64,000 bases of DNA from Rubrivivax sp. A210 (lineage in GTDB: Bacteria > Pseudomonadota > Gammaproteobacteria > Burkholderiales > Burkholderiaceae_C). The DNA is taken from the NCBI RefSeq assembly GCF_904426505.1, contig NZ_CAJGBN010000034.1, positions 124,001-188,000 on the forward strand. The letters run 5' to 3'. The position numbers were made by a program, and so were the translations under genes. Under the pieces are notes generated by a model. It was not told where the DNA came from and made no database searches. It saw only the letters and a program-made list of their open reading frames with translations. Shown piece after piece: positions 45,075-54,544 of the stretch (positions are counted from its first letter, which is position 1; every line of letters begins with the position of its first letter).

Positions 45075-46101
45075 GCTTGTCGGCCTCGGAGGTGAAGGCA
45101 TCGGCGTGGAACTCCTCGGCCGGCAGGCCGCATTGAGCCGTGAAATCGGTGCGCGCCGCATCCACCATCACCGGCACGCCGCAGGCATAGACCTGGTGGC
45201 CCGAGAGATCGGGAAAATCGGCCATCACGGCGCGGTGGACGAAGCCGCTGCGGCCGCTCCAGCCATCGTCGGGCGCCGCTTCCGAGAGCACCGGCACATA
45301 GCGCAGCCAGGGCGTGGCCGCGGCCTGGGCCTCGCACCACGCGTGCTGGTAGAGATCGGCCCGGCGGCGGCCACCCCAGTAGAGCGTGGCCGGCCGCGTG
45401 CTGCCCAGGTGCTGCAACTGCTCGATCAAGGCCTTGATGGGGGCGAAGCCGGTGCCGCTGGCCAGCAGCACGATGGGCTTGGTGGAGGCCTCGTCGAGGA
45501 AGAAGCTGCCGAAGGGCCCTTCCATGCGCAGGATGTCCTTCTCTTTCAGCGCCGTGAACACATGGTCGGTGAACTTGCCGCCCGGCATGTGGCGCAGGTG
45601 CAGTTCGATCGCCGGCGGGCTGCCGATGAGGTGCGGTGCATTGGCCATGCTGTAGCTGCGCCGCGCGCCGTCGCGCAGGATGAATTCGACATACTGGCCG
45701 GCGCGGTAGCGCAGGTTCTGGTTGGCCGGCAGCTGCAGGCGCAGCACGGCCACGTCGGGCGAGGGGCGCTCGATGGCGAGCACGCGGCTCGGCAGCTTCA
45801 GCACCGGGTACTGGCCGGCGCCGGGCACGCTGCGCGCCTCGACCGTGCAATCGGTCTGCGGCACGGCGCAGCAGGTGAGGATCAGGCCGGCCGCTTCTTC
45901 CTCGGCCGACAGCGCCTTGGCCTGGTGCGGCCCGTGTACCACGCGGCCTTCGAGCAGGCGGCTCTTGCAGGAGCCGCAGGCGCCGTCGCGGCAGCCATAG
46001 GGCAGGCCTATGCCCTGGCGGATGGCCGCGGGCAGCAGGGCCTCGTCGGCGTCGACCTCGAAGCGGATGTCGGCAGGCTGGATGTGGACGCTGAAGCTCA
46101 T
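45061..46101 (-). CDS. 2Fe-2S flavin reductase (CDP-6-deoxy-delta-3,4-glucoseen reductase-like)
   Basis: A 346-residue electron-transfer protein. The plant-type ferredoxin domain at the N-terminus has GLPYGCRDGACGSCKSRLLEG plus a later Cys (LTCCAVP); the FAD domain has RSYSMANAPH and the NAD(P)H domain LLASGTGFAPIKALIEQL, ending with YACGVPVMVDAARTDF. This order is that of AscD/RfbI and of oxygenase reductases. No dideoxysugar gene or oxygenase partner is in the window, so the partner is unknown. Divergent from the SDR gene. Confidence 0.9.
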   Translation of the reverse strand: MSFSVHIQPADIRFEVDADEALLPAAIRQGIGLPYGCRDGACGSCKSRLLEGRVVHGPHQAKALSAEEEAAGLILTCCAVPQTDCTVEARSVPGAGQYPVLKLPSRVLAIERPSPDVAVLRLQLPANQNLRYRAGQYVEFILRDGARRSYSMANAPHLIGSPPAIELHLRHMPGGKFTDHVFTALKEKDILRMEGPFGSFFLDEASTKPIVLLASGTGFAPIKALIEQLQHLGSTRPATLYWGGRRRADLYQHAWCEAQAAATPWLRYVPVLSEAAPDDGWSGRSGFVHRAVMADFPDLSGHQVYACGVPVMVDAARTDFTAQCGLPAEEFHADAFTSEADKHGPL

Positions 46102-46182
46102 GGAGTGGGGCGGGCACTTAAACTCGTCCGCGATTGTGCCCGGCACCTGCTGTGGCCTGTCGTCCCTTGCCGCAGCCCATCG

Positions 46183-47073
46183 ATGACGATTTCACCGCCG
46201 CCTCGTTCGCGCCGCAGCCGCCTGCTCATCATCGGCTGCGGTGACGTTGGCCTGCGCGTGCTGCGCCTGCTGGCCGGGCGCTGGCAGCTCACGGCACTGA
46301 CCTCCGACCCGGCGCGCGTGCCGGCCCTGCGCGCCGCCGGTGCAAGGCCGCTGCTGGGCGATCTCGACGATGCCGCCACGCTGGGCCGGTTGGGCGGCCT
46401 GGCCGAGGCCGTGCTGCACCTGGCGCCGCCGCCGGGCGAGGGCGCGCAGGACTCGCGCTCGCGTGCCTTGATCGAGGCCCTGGCGCGCGGCGGCTGCGTG
46501 CGGCGCCTGGTCTACGCCAGCACCAGCGGCGTCTATGGCGACTGCGCCGGCGCCCGTTTCGATGAGACACGCGCCGTCGCACCCACCACCGACCGCGCCC
46601 GCCGCCGCGTCGATGCCGAGAGGCAACTGCGCCGCTTCGGCTGCCGCGCCGGCGTGGCGGTGTCCATCCTGCGCATCCCCGGCATTTATGCCGCCGACCG
46701 CGCGGGCGGCCATCCGCGCGAACGCCTGGCGCGCGGCACGCCGGTGCTGCGCGACGAGGACGATGTCTACACCAACCACATCCACGCCGACGACCTGGCT
46801 CGCGCCTGCGTGGCGGCCCTGCTGCGCGGCGCGCCGCAGCGCATTTACCACGCCAGCGACGACAGCGAGCTGAAGATGGGCGCCTACTTCGACCTCGCGG
46901 CCGACCTGGCCGGCCTGCCACGGCCGCCGCGCGTCGCACGCGCCGAGGCGGCTGCGCGCCTGGGGCCGATGCTGATGAGCTTCATGAGCGAATCTCGCCG
47001 GCTGGACAACCGGCGCCTCAAGGCCGAGCTGCGGCTGGCCTTGCGCTACCCGACGGTGGCCGAGGGCCTCTAG
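46183..47073 (+). CDS. NAD-dependent epimerase/dehydratase (SDR) family protein
   Basis: A 296-residue atypical extended SDR. RLLIIGCGDVGLRVLRLLAG is a GxGxxG NAD(P) site near residues 12-30. Next to it LVYASTSGVYGDCAGA holds a YGDCAG motif instead of the classical YxxxK pair, so catalytic activity is uncertain. VSILRIPGIYAADR and NHIHADDLARACVAALL are typical of the YeeZ-type group. ATG 46183 gives MTISPPP. Substrate unknown. Confidence 0.85.
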   Translation: MTISPPPRSRRSRLLIIGCGDVGLRVLRLLAGRWQLTALTSDPARVPALRAAGARPLLGDLDDAATLGRLGGLAEAVLHLAPPPGEGAQDSRSRALIEALARGGCVRRLVYASTSGVYGDCAGARFDETRAVAPTTDRARRRVDAERQLRRFGCRAGVAVSILRIPGIYAADRAGGHPRERLARGTPVLRDEDDVYTNHIHADDLARACVAALLRGAPQRIYHASDDSELKMGAYFDLAADLAGLPRPPRVARAEAAARLGPMLMSFMSESRRLDNRRLKAELRLALRYPTVAEGL

Positions 47074-47083
47074 CGGTATCCGA

Positions 47084-47680
47084 TCAGCGCCGACGGCGGC
47101 CGAAGGGCGGCATGCGGCGCCAGTAGCGGATCATGATCCAGCCCCCCACCATGCCGCCCAGGTGGGCGAAGTGGGCCACGCCGCCGCTCGGGCCGGTGAT
47201 GCCCAGGGCCAGCTCGATGGCGCCGAACACCATCACGAAGGTGCGGGCCTTCATCGGGATGGGCGGGAACAGCGGCATGATGACGCGGTCGGGGAACCAC
47301 ATGCCGAAGGCCAGCAGCAGCGCGAACAGCCCGCCCGAGGCGCCCACGGTGGGCGTGTAGGAGCCGGTCAGCGCCGTCACCAGCAGCTGTGCCACGGCCG
47401 CAGCCAGCACGCCGGCGAGCAGGAACTGGGCGTAGCGCTTCTGGCCCCACAGGCGTTCGAGCTCGGAGCCGAACATCCACAGGCCCAGCATGTTGAAGAA
47501 CAGATGGGTCATGCCGCCGTGCAGGAAGGCATAGCTCACCAGCTGCCAGGGCAGGAAGGCACCGCTGGCCAGCGGCCACAGCGCCAGGAAGCGCTCGAGG
47601 AAAGGAAGCACCTGCTGCAGGCAGAACACGGCCGTGCAGGCCAGCATCAGGTACTTTGTATAGGGCGGGATGGGCGGCAT
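47084..47680 (-). CDS. Rhomboid intramembrane serine protease
   Basis: A 198-residue membrane protease. The catalytic dyad is Ser115 in VGASGGLFALL and His173 in VAHFAHLGGMVGGW; HGGMTHLFFNMLGLWMFGSEL is the family's second signature. Six helices are predicted, the basic bacterial form. Substrate unknown. The start is set at MPPIPPYTKY; the frame upstream runs into the tRNA-Leu gene. Ends 10 bases from the convergent SDR gene. Confidence 0.93.
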   Translation of the reverse strand: MPPIPPYTKYLMLACTAVFCLQQVLPFLERFLALWPLASGAFLPWQLVSYAFLHGGMTHLFFNMLGLWMFGSELERLWGQKRYAQFLLAGVLAAAVAQLLVTALTGSYTPTVGASGGLFALLLAFGMWFPDRVIMPLFPPIPMKARTFVMVFGAIELALGITGPSGGVAHFAHLGGMVGGWIMIRYWRRMPPFGRRRR

Positions 47681-47722
47681 GAAGTTGTCGCGGAGGCGGT
47701 AGCGGCCCGGCAGATGTCCCCT

Positions 47723-47807
47723 TGGTGCCCCCGGCCAGACTCGAACTGGCACGCCTTGCGGCGGCGGATTTTGAATCCGCTACGTCTACCGATTTCGTCA
47801 CGGGGGC
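47723..47807 (-). tRNA. tRNA-Leu (anticodon CAA)
   Basis: An 85-base class II tRNA on the minus strand. Acceptor GCCCCCG pairs with CGGGGGC, the discriminator is A and CCA is encoded. The anticodon stem GCGGA/TCCGC encloses TTCAAAA, anticodon CAA, and a long variable arm precedes GGTTCGAGTC-type T arm. It reads UUG codons. Confidence 0.96.
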
Positions 47808-47926
47808 GAGGGTGCTCCAGGGCAGGGCGGAGCGCGGCGGATTATCACACGCGGCTACTCGATCCTTGCCGCCGGCGGCTGCAGGCGCGGACTGCGACAA
47901 TCCGCAGCCTGCAAGAGGAGTGAACA

Positions 47927-48841
47927 ATGCCCCAGGCCCCCGCCTACAAGACCCTCGAGGATGTGATCGGCAGCACCCCCCTGGTGCGCCTGCAGCGCGT
48001 GCCCGGCGATGCCGGCGCGCTGCGCGGCAATGTCATCCTCGGCAAGCTCGAAGGCAACAACCCGGCCGGCAGCGTGAAGGACCGCCCGGCCATCAGCATG
48101 ATCGCGCGGGCCGAGCAGCGCGGCGAGATCCGCCCCGGCGACACCCTGATCGAGGCCACCTCGGGCAATACCGGCATCGCGCTGGCGATGGCCGCAGCGA
48201 TCCGCGGCTACCGCATGCTGCTGATCATGCCGGAGGACTTGTCGATAGAGCGTGCGCAGACGATGAAGGCCTTCGGCGCCGAACTCGTGCTGACGCCGCG
48301 TTCGGGCGGCATGGAGTACGCACGCGACCTGGCCGAGCAGATGCAGCGCGACGGCAAGGGCCGCGTGCTCGACCAGTTTGCCAATGCCGACAACCCGCGC
48401 GTCCACGAAGAGACCACCGGGCCCGAGATCTGGGCCGACACCGGCGGCCGCATCACCCACTTCGTCAGCGCCATGGGCACGACCGGCACCATCACCGGCG
48501 TCTCGCGCTACCTCAAGCGCCAGAATCCGGCCGTGCGCATCGTGGGCGCCCAGCCCAAGGACGGCTCGCGCATCCCCGGCATCCGCAAGTGGCCCGAGGC
48601 CTATCTGCCCAAGATTTACGAACCGGCTGGTGTCGACGAACTGGTGCTGGTGGGCCAGCCCGAGGCCGAGGACATGGCGCGGCGCCTGGCGCGCGAAGAG
48701 GGCCTCTTTGCCGGCATCTCGGCCGCCGGCGCCTGCTGGGTGGCGCTGCAGATCGCCAGGCAGGTCGAGAACGCGACCATCGTCTTCGTCGTCTGCGACC
48801 GCGGCGACCGCTACCTCTCCACCGGGGTGTTTCCGGCGTGA
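47927..48841 (+). CDS. cysM: Cysteine synthase B (O-acetylserine sulfhydrylase)
   Basis: A 304-residue PLP enzyme making cysteine (or S-sulfocysteine) from O-acetylserine. PLP lysine Lys51 is in NPAGSVKDRPA, the substrate loop is EATSGNTGIALAMAAAI, and SAMGTTGTITGVSRYL is the phosphate-binding loop. SIERAQTMKAFGAEL and IPGIRKWPEAYLPKIYEP are specific to CysM. A GACAAT element at 47897-47902 and AAGAGGAG ribosome site precede it. The stop overlaps the next GTG. A PLP enzyme of sulfur assimilation like the neighbours cysB and tusA, though cysB is 21 kb away. Confidence 0.95.
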   Translation: MPQAPAYKTLEDVIGSTPLVRLQRVPGDAGALRGNVILGKLEGNNPAGSVKDRPAISMIARAEQRGEIRPGDTLIEATSGNTGIALAMAAAIRGYRMLLIMPEDLSIERAQTMKAFGAELVLTPRSGGMEYARDLAEQMQRDGKGRVLDQFANADNPRVHEETTGPEIWADTGGRITHFVSAMGTTGTITGVSRYLKRQNPAVRIVGAQPKDGSRIPGIRKWPEAYLPKIYEPAGVDELVLVGQPEAEDMARRLAREEGLFAGISAAGACWVALQIARQVENATIVFVVCDRGDRYLSTGVFPA

Positions 48842-49377
48842 CCGAGGGCGCGCGTTTCTGCCTGCAATGCGGCGGCGCGCTGGCGCTGCTGGCGCTGCAG
48901 GAAGACGGTGGCGAGCGCACGCGGCTGCGCTGCCCGGCCTGCGGCTGGACGCACTGGAACAACCCCACGCCGGTGCTGGCCGCGGTGATCGAATGCAGCG
49001 ACCAGGGAGGCCGCGTGCTGCTGGCGCGCAACGCCGCCTGGACCGGCCGCATGTTCGCCCTCATCACCGGCTTCATGGAGGCGGGCGAGACGCCGCAAGA
49101 GGGCATTGCGCGCGAGATCGCCGAGGAGACTGCGCTCGAGGTCGAGAGCCTGGATCTGATCGGCGTCTATGACTTCCAGCGCATGAACCAGGTCATCATT
49201 GCCTACCACGCGGTGGCGCATGGCGAGGTGCGGTTGTCGCCCGAGTTGGTGGAGCACCGGATGTTCGACCTGCCTGATCTGCGCTGCTGGCGGGCCGGCA
49301 CCGGCTATGCGCTGGCTGACTGGCTGAAGAGCCGCGGGTACGAGCCGCAGTTCATCGAACTGCCGCCACGGCCCTAG
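48838..49377 (+). CDS. NUDIX hydrolase with N-terminal zinc ribbon
   Basis: A 179-residue protein. A zinc ribbon (CLQCGG near residue 8, CPACGW near residue 32) precedes the Nudix fold: WTGRMFALITGFMEAGETPQ, then the Nudix box GEM-like EAGETPQEGIAREIAEETAL. It resembles the NudC/ADP-ribose group with a zinc ribbon, but only the domain is seen and the substrate is uncertain. GTG start overlaps the cysM stop (GTGA), so the two are coupled. Confidence 0.9.
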   Translation: MTEGARFCLQCGGALALLALQEDGGERTRLRCPACGWTHWNNPTPVLAAVIECSDQGGRVLLARNAAWTGRMFALITGFMEAGETPQEGIAREIAEETALEVESLDLIGVYDFQRMNQVIIAYHAVAHGEVRLSPELVEHRMFDLPDLRCWRAGTGYALADWLKSRGYEPQFIELPPRP

Positions 49378-49380
49378 AAT
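49375..49380 (+). promoter_or_regulatory. -10-like TAGAAT directly before tusA
   Basis: TAGAAT (five of six matches to TATAAT) ends seven bases before the tusA ATG and overlaps the last codon of the Nudix gene. CGCGGCC fills the gap; no ribosome site is seen. Confidence 0.45.
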
Positions 49381-49387
49381 CGCGGCC

Positions 49388-49618
49388 ATGTCGACGAGCA
49401 CCAAGGAACTGGATACGCGCGGGCTCAACTGCCCGTTGCCCATCCTCAAGGCCAAGAAGGCCCTGGCCGAGATGGCCAGCGGCGAGCTGCTGCGGGTGGT
49501 TTCCACCGACCCCGGCTCGATGCGCGACTTCCAGGCCTTCGCGCGTCAGACCGGCAACGAGCTGGTCGAGCAGAGCAGCGCCGGCGCCGACTTCGTGCAC
49601 GTGCTGCGGCGGCGTTAG
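49388..49618 (+). CDS. tusA: Sulfur carrier protein TusA (SirA family)
   Basis: A 76-residue TusA-like protein. The catalytic Cys15 lies in the signature RGLNCPLPILKAKKAL. TusA accepts persulfide sulfur from cysteine desulfurase and passes it to tRNA thiolation or other sulfur pathways. Short gap to the nudix gene; the -10-like TAGAAT before it suggests its own transcript. Convergent with galU. Confidence 0.93.
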   Translation: MSTSTKELDTRGLNCPLPILKAKKALAEMASGELLRVVSTDPGSMRDFQAFARQTGNELVEQSSAGADFVHVLRRR

Positions 49619-49652
49619 CCGCACGCAGTCGGGTGCAGCCGGGTGCAGCCGT

Positions 49653-50519
49653 CTAGAGCTTCAGCCCGGTGAGGAACTGCCGGAAGCCCGGCCCGAGTTG
49701 CGGGTGGGCCAGCGCCAGCTCGACATTGGCCTCGAGAAAGCCTTCCTTGCTGCCGCAGTCGTAGCGCTTGCCTTCGTAGCGGAAGGCAAAGACCTTCTCG
49801 CGCCGCAGCAGCGAGGCGATGCCGTCGGTGAGCTGGATCTCGCCGCCCACGCCGCGTGGCTGGGTCTCGATCTCATGGAAGACGCCGGGCGTCAGGATGT
49901 AGCGGCCGGCCACGCCCAGGCGCGATGGCGCGACCTCGGGCGCCGGCTTCTCGACGATGCGGGAGACGTCGATCACGCGGTCATTGACTTCAGTGCCGGC
50001 GACGATGCCGTAGCGCCGGGTCTGCTCGGCCGGCACTTCCTGCACCGCCAGGATGGAGGCGCGCCACTCGCGGAACTGCTCGACCATCTGGGCCAGCACC
50101 GGCGGCTTGCCGACCATCAGGTCGTCGGCCAGCAGCACGGCGAAGGGCTGGTTGCCCACCAGGCGCTTGCCGCACAGCACGGCGTGCCCCAGGCCCAGGG
50201 CCTGGGCCTGGCGCACGTAGATGCACTCCATGTCGTCGGGCTTGACGCTGCGCACCACCGACAGCAGTTCTTCCTTGCCGGCCTGCTCGAGCGCGACCTC
50301 GAGCTCGAAGGTCATGTCGAAGTGGTCTTCGATGGGGCGCTTGTGGCGGCCGGTGACAAAGATCATCTCGCGCACGCCGGCGGCATAGGCCTCCTCCACC
50401 GCGTACTGGATCAGCGGCTTGTCCACCACCGGCAGCATCTCCTTGGGCTGGGCCTTGGTGGCCGGCAGGAAGCGGGTGCCGAGGCCGGCGACCGGGAATA
50501 TTGCCTTCTGAACAAGCAT
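49653..50519 (-). CDS. galU: UTP-glucose-1-phosphate uridylyltransferase
   Basis: A 288-residue nucleotidyltransferase making UDP-glucose for surface polysaccharides and LPS. KAIFPVAGLGTRFLPATKAQPKEMLPVVDKPLIQ is covered in parts: GLGTRFLPATKAQPKEMLP is the nucleotide-binding signature and VDKPLIQYAVEEAYAAG follows. The middle has VLLADDLMVGKPPVLAQM and GVGGEIQLTDGIASLL, the metal and sugar sites. The ATG is at MLVQKAIFP. A CACAAT element lies 31 bases upstream. Confidence 0.96.
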   Translation of the reverse strand: MLVQKAIFPVAGLGTRFLPATKAQPKEMLPVVDKPLIQYAVEEAYAAGVREMIFVTGRHKRPIEDHFDMTFELEVALEQAGKEELLSVVRSVKPDDMECIYVRQAQALGLGHAVLCGKRLVGNQPFAVLLADDLMVGKPPVLAQMVEQFREWRASILAVQEVPAEQTRRYGIVAGTEVNDRVIDVSRIVEKPAPEVAPSRLGVAGRYILTPGVFHEIETQPRGVGGEIQLTDGIASLLRREKVFAFRYEGKRYDCGSKEGFLEANVELALAHPQLGPGFRQFLTGLKL

Positions 50520-50603
50520 TTGAGCGGTGCGTGGGAGTGAGCGTCGGTTGATTGTGTCATCTGGACTTGGCGCTCCCCCTGGCAGCGCCGAGACTTCTTC
50601 CCC

Positions 50604-51575
50604 ATGGACGTCCTGATCGTTGACACGGTCGATGCCGACGTGCTGGGCTGGCTGGGTTCCCGCCATGAACTGCATGTGGCGCCGCAACTCGCTGCCGATG
50701 CGTTCGCGCTGCGCGCGGCGCTGGAGACCGTGCGCGCGCTCGTGATTCCGCCCGGCGTGGCGCTGGATGCGGCCACGCTGCGCGACGCGCCGCGGCTGAA
50801 GGTGGTCGGGCGCGTCAATGCGGCAGCCGAGAACATCGACCTCGACGCCTGCGTGCGCGCCGGCATCGAGGTCGTGCGCCCGGCCGCGGCCCACGCGGCG
50901 GCCGAAGCCGAGTTCGTTGTCGGTGCGCTGCTGCAACTGCTGCGCCGCGTGCCCATCATCAATGCCGAGGGCCTGCATGTGGGGCGCGAACTGGGCGGCG
51001 CGGTGGTCGGCCTGGTCGGCATCACGCCCAGCTTCAAGCCGCTGGCGCGCCTGCTCACCGCCTTCGGCGCCACCGTGAAGGGCTACGACCCCGGCGTACA
51101 CGCCAGCGACGGGCTGTGGTCGCGCGTCGATGTCGAACCTTCGGGCCTGCAGGCCCTGGTGCGCGGCAGCGACGCGCTGTGCCTGCTGCTGACCTGCCAC
51201 ACGCGCTACCACGGGCTGTTCGGCGAACGCCTGCTGACCGAGGCCAAGATGAACCAGGTCGTCGTGAGCCTGTCGCACGCCCGCCTCTTCGACGAGGTGG
51301 CGCTGGCCCACGCCCTCACCGAGGGGCCGCTGGCCGCGGCCTGGCTGGACGCCGTGGAGCCCGATCTGCTGGCTCCGGGCCGGCCCTTGCATGGCGTGAC
51401 CACGCTGCAGACCACGCCTCGCGTGGCCGCAAGCACCCACGAGTCGCGCATACGCGGCGCCTGGGCCGTGGCGCGGCGCATCGACGAGGTGCTGCTCGCC
51501 GCGCCGCGCGGCGATTTCAGGACGACACGGCCAGCCGCGCTTGCTGGTCTTGCAATCGGCCCAACGCCTGCCTGA
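50604..51575 (+). CDS. Degenerate D-2-hydroxyacid dehydrogenase family protein
   Basis: A 323-residue protein with the fold order of NAD-dependent D-2-hydroxyacid dehydrogenases. The catalytic Arg227 (SHARLFDE) and Glu252 (DAVEPD) are in place, but the usual catalytic His is Arg273 (TTPRVAAST). The dinucleotide motif is also altered, [16 protein letters not shown], losing the last glycine of GxGxxG. It may bind a ligand without normal dehydrogenase activity. Its last 59 bases overlap the convergent valS gene. Confidence 0.82.
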   Translation: MDVLIVDTVDADVLGWLGSRHELHVAPQLAADAFALRAALETVRALVIPPGVALDAATLRDAPRLKVVGRVNAAAENIDLDACVRAGIEVVRPAAAHAAAEAEFVVGALLQLLRRVPIINAEGLHVGRELGGAVVGLVGITPSFKPLARLLTAFGATVKGYDPGVHASDGLWSRVDVEPSGLQALVRGSDALCLLLTCHTRYHGLFGERLLTEAKMNQVVVSLSHARLFDEVALAHALTEGPLAAAWLDAVEPDLLAPGRPLHGVTTLQTTPRVAASTHESRIRGAWAVARRIDEVLLAAPRGDFRTTRPAALAGLAIGPTPA

Positions 51576-54366
51576 AATCGGCCATTCGCGCACGCTCCTG
51601 CTCGACCACCGCGGCCGGCGCACGCGCGACGAAGCTCTCATTGCCCAGCTTGGCCTCGGCCTTGGTGATCTCGCCCTGCAGGCGGGCAATCTCCTTGGCC
51701 AGTCGCGCCTGCTCGGCCACAAGGTCGATCTGCACATGCAGGGCCAGGCGCAAGGTGCCGGCCAGGGCCACCGGCGCGTTCTGCGTCGCGGCGGCGAAGG
51801 CGGCCTCGTCGGCCAGCGGGCGCACCTCGGCCAGGCGGGCCAGGGCCTGCAGCAGCGGCGCGGCGCTGGTGACGAAGTCCTCGTCGCCCAGGGTCAAGAG
51901 CGGCACGCGCTCGCCCGGTGAGAGCGACATCTCGCTGCGCAGGCGCCGGCACTCGGCCGCCACCTGCTTGAGCCGCGCCACCCACTGGTCGGCCACCGGG
52001 TCGATCTTCTCCAGCTGCGCCTGCGGGTAGGCGGCGGTGACGATGCTCGCGGTCTTCTTCATGCCGGCCACCGGGGCCACGGCTTCCCACAGCTCGGCGG
52101 TGATGAAGGGCGCCAGCGGGTGCAGCAGGCGCAGCACGGTCTCGAGCACGCGGATCAGGGTGCGGCGCGTGGCGCGCTGCTCGGCCTCGCTGCCTGATTT
52201 CGTGGCTTCGGCGATCTGCACCTTGGCGATCTCGAGGTACCAGTCGCAGTACTCATCCCAGACGAAGGCGTAGATGGCGTTGGCGACGTTGTCGAGCCGG
52301 TAGTCGGCAAAGCCCTGGGCCACCGCGGCCTCGACGCGCTGCAGTTCGCCGGCGATCCAGCGGTCGGCCATGGAAAAGCGCATATAGCCGTGGAAGGCGC
52401 CGCCGGGCTCGCAGTCGGCCTTGGTGTGTTCCTTGAGGCCGCAGTCCTGGCCCTCGCAATTCATCAGCACAAAGCGGGTCGCGTTCCAGAGCTTGTTGCA
52501 GAAGTTGCGGTAGCCCTCGCAGCGCTTGCTGTCGAAATTGATGTTGCGCCCCAGCGTGGCATAGCTGGCCATCGTGAAGCGCAGTGCGTCGGCGCCGAAG
52601 GCCGGAATGCCCTGGGGGAATTCCTTCTCGGTCTGCTTGCGCACGCGCGGCGCGGTCTCGGGCTTGCGCAGGCCGGTGGTGCGCTTGTCGAGCAGGGGGG
52701 CTAGCTCGATGCCGTCGATGAGGTCGACCGGGTCGAGCACATTGCCCTCGCTCTTGCTCATCTTCTGGCCCTGGGCGTCGCGCACCAGGCCGTGGATGTA
52801 GACGTCGCGGAAGGGCACGCGGCCGGTGAAGTGGGTCGTCATCATGATCATCCGGGCGACCCAGAAGAAGATGATGTCGAAGCCGGTGACGAGCACGGTG
52901 CTGGGCAGGAAGAGTTCCTGCTCGACGGTCTTGTCGGGCCAGCCCAGTGTCGAGAAGGGCACGAGGGCCGAGGAATACCAGGTGTCGAGCACGTCCTCGT
53001 CGCGCGTGAGCGCACCCTGGTAGCCGGCCGCCACGGCGCGCTGGCGGGCTTCACTCTCGTTGCGCGCGACGAAGAGTTCGCCGCCCGTGCCATACCAGGC
53101 CGGAATCTGGTGGCCCCACCAGAGCTGGCGGCTGATGCACCAGTCCTGCAGGTTGTCCATCCAGTGGTTGTAGGTGTTGACCCACTGCTCGGGCACGAAG
53201 CGCACCTGGCCGCTGGACACGGCCTGGCGCGCTTTCTCGGCGATGCTGCTGCCATCCTGGCCGGCCTTGTTGACGGCGACGAACCACTGGTCGGTGAGCA
53301 TGGGTTCGACGACCTGGCCGGTGCGCGCGCAGCGCGGCACGGTGAGGCGGTGCTTCTTGGTCTCGACCAGCAGGCCCAGCGCATCCAGATCGGCGACGAC
53401 CTTCTTGCGCGCAACAAAACGGTCCAGCCCGCGGTAGGCGGCCGGCGCCTGGTCGTTGATCTTGGCGTCGAGGTCGAGCACGCCGATCATCGGCAGGCCG
53501 TGGCGCTGGCCCACGGCATAGTCGTTGGCGTCGTGGGCCGGCGTCACCTTGACGACGCCGGTGCCGAACTCGCGGTCGACATAGGCATCGGCGATCACCG
53601 GAATCTCGCGCCCGGCCAGCGGCAGCAGCACCGTCTTGCCCACCAGCGCGGTGTAGCGCTCGTCCTCCGGGTGCACCATCACCGCGGTGTCGCCCAGCAT
53701 GGTCTCGGGCCGCGTCGTCGCCACCACGAGCGAGCCCGAACCATCGGCGAGCGGGTAGCGGATGTGCCAGAGGAAGCCGTCTTCCTCTTCGCTCTCGACC
53801 TCGAGGTCGGACACCGCGCTCTTGAGCGCCGGGTCCCAGCTCACCAGGCGCTTGCCGCGGTAGATCAGGCCCTCGTCGAAGAGGCGCACAAAGGTCTCGG
53901 TGACGATGGTCGAGAGCTTCTCGTCCATCGTGAAGTACTCGCGCGACCAGTCCACGCTGTCGCCCAGGCGGCGCATCTGGTTGGTGATGGTGGCGCCGGA
54001 GCTGGCCTTCCAGTCCCAGACCTGGGCGACGAAGTTCTTGCGCCCGAGGTCGTGGCGCGAGACGCCGCGGTCCTGCAGCTGGCGCTCGACGACGATCTGC
54101 GTGGCGATGCCGGCGTGGTCGGTGCCCGGCAGCCACAGCGTGTTGTGGCCGCGCATGCGGTGGAAGCGCGTCAGCGCGTCCATGATGGTCTGGTTGAACG
54201 CATGCCCCATGTGCAGCGTGCCGGTGACATTGGGCGGCGGCAGCTGGATGGCGAAGCTGGCGCGCGCCGGGTCCAGCGTGGGCTGGTGGGCCTCGGCCGC
54301 GGCCCAGCGCGGGCCCCACAGGGCTTCGATGGCGGCAGGTTCGAACGACTTGGCGAGTTCGGTCAT
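51517..54366 (-). CDS. valS: Valyl-tRNA synthetase
   Basis: A 949-residue class I synthetase. The class signatures [12 protein letters not shown] (HIGH) and [13 protein letters not shown] (KMSKS) frame the catalytic core; the editing domain has [20 protein letters not shown] and [17 protein letters not shown]. The anticodon domain and a C-terminal coiled coil ([20 protein letters not shown]) are present, all as in bacterial ValS. ATG 54366 gives [10 protein letters not shown], the expected start. An ordinary housekeeping gene. Confidence 0.97.
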   Translation of the reverse strand: MTELAKSFEPAAIEALWGPRWAAAEAHQPTLDPARASFAIQLPPPNVTGTLHMGHAFNQTIMDALTRFHRMRGHNTLWLPGTDHAGIATQIVVERQLQDRGVSRHDLGRKNFVAQVWDWKASSGATITNQMRRLGDSVDWSREYFTMDEKLSTIVTETFVRLFDEGLIYRGKRLVSWDPALKSAVSDLEVESEEEDGFLWHIRYPLADGSGSLVVATTRPETMLGDTAVMVHPEDERYTALVGKTVLLPLAGREIPVIADAYVDREFGTGVVKVTPAHDANDYAVGQRHGLPMIGVLDLDAKINDQAPAAYRGLDRFVARKKVVADLDALGLLVETKKHRLTVPRCARTGQVVEPMLTDQWFVAVNKAGQDGSSIAEKARQAVSSGQVRFVPEQWVNTYNHWMDNLQDWCISRQLWWGHQIPAWYGTGGELFVARNESEARQRAVAAGYQGALTRDEDVLDTWYSSALVPFSTLGWPDKTVEQELFLPSTVLVTGFDIIFFWVARMIMMTTHFTGRVPFRDVYIHGLVRDAQGQKMSKSEGNVLDPVDLIDGIELAPLLDKRTTGLRKPETAPRVRKQTEKEFPQGIPAFGADALRFTMASYATLGRNINFDSKRCEGYRNFCNKLWNATRFVLMNCEGQDCGLKEHTKADCEPGGAFHGYMRFSMADRWIAGELQRVEAAVAQGFADYRLDNVANAIYAFVWDEYCDWYLEIAKVQIAEATKSGSEAEQRATRRTLIRVLETVLRLLHPLAPFITAELWEAVAPVAGMKKTASIVTAAYPQAQLEKIDPVADQWVARLKQVAAECRRLRSEMSLSPGERVPLLTLGDEDFVTSAAPLLQALARLAEVRPLADEAAFAAATQNAPVALAGTLRLALHVQIDLVAEQARLAKEIARLQGEITKAEAKLGNESFVARAPAAVVEQERARMADFRQALGRLQDQQARLAVSS

Positions 54367-54544
54367 GATGGGGGCAAGCGGCCGTCGCCGCGGGCCCGGT
54401 GCCCGCTGCCGCACGGCAGGACAAAGCGACACAAAACGGCCGCCCTGGCCTGTCAACGAAAGCCGGGCGGGAAGAGTTTCGATTGTAGGTGGCGGCCTGT
54501 GCGGCGCCGTGGGCCCGGCCGCGGGCGCGAAGACGGAGGCTCCC

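Noticed and set aside
49619-49652. Short direct repeat GGGTGCAGCC (twice) between tusA and galU
   Set aside because: Only two adjacent copies of ten bases in a 34-base gap; likely replication slippage, not a functional array.
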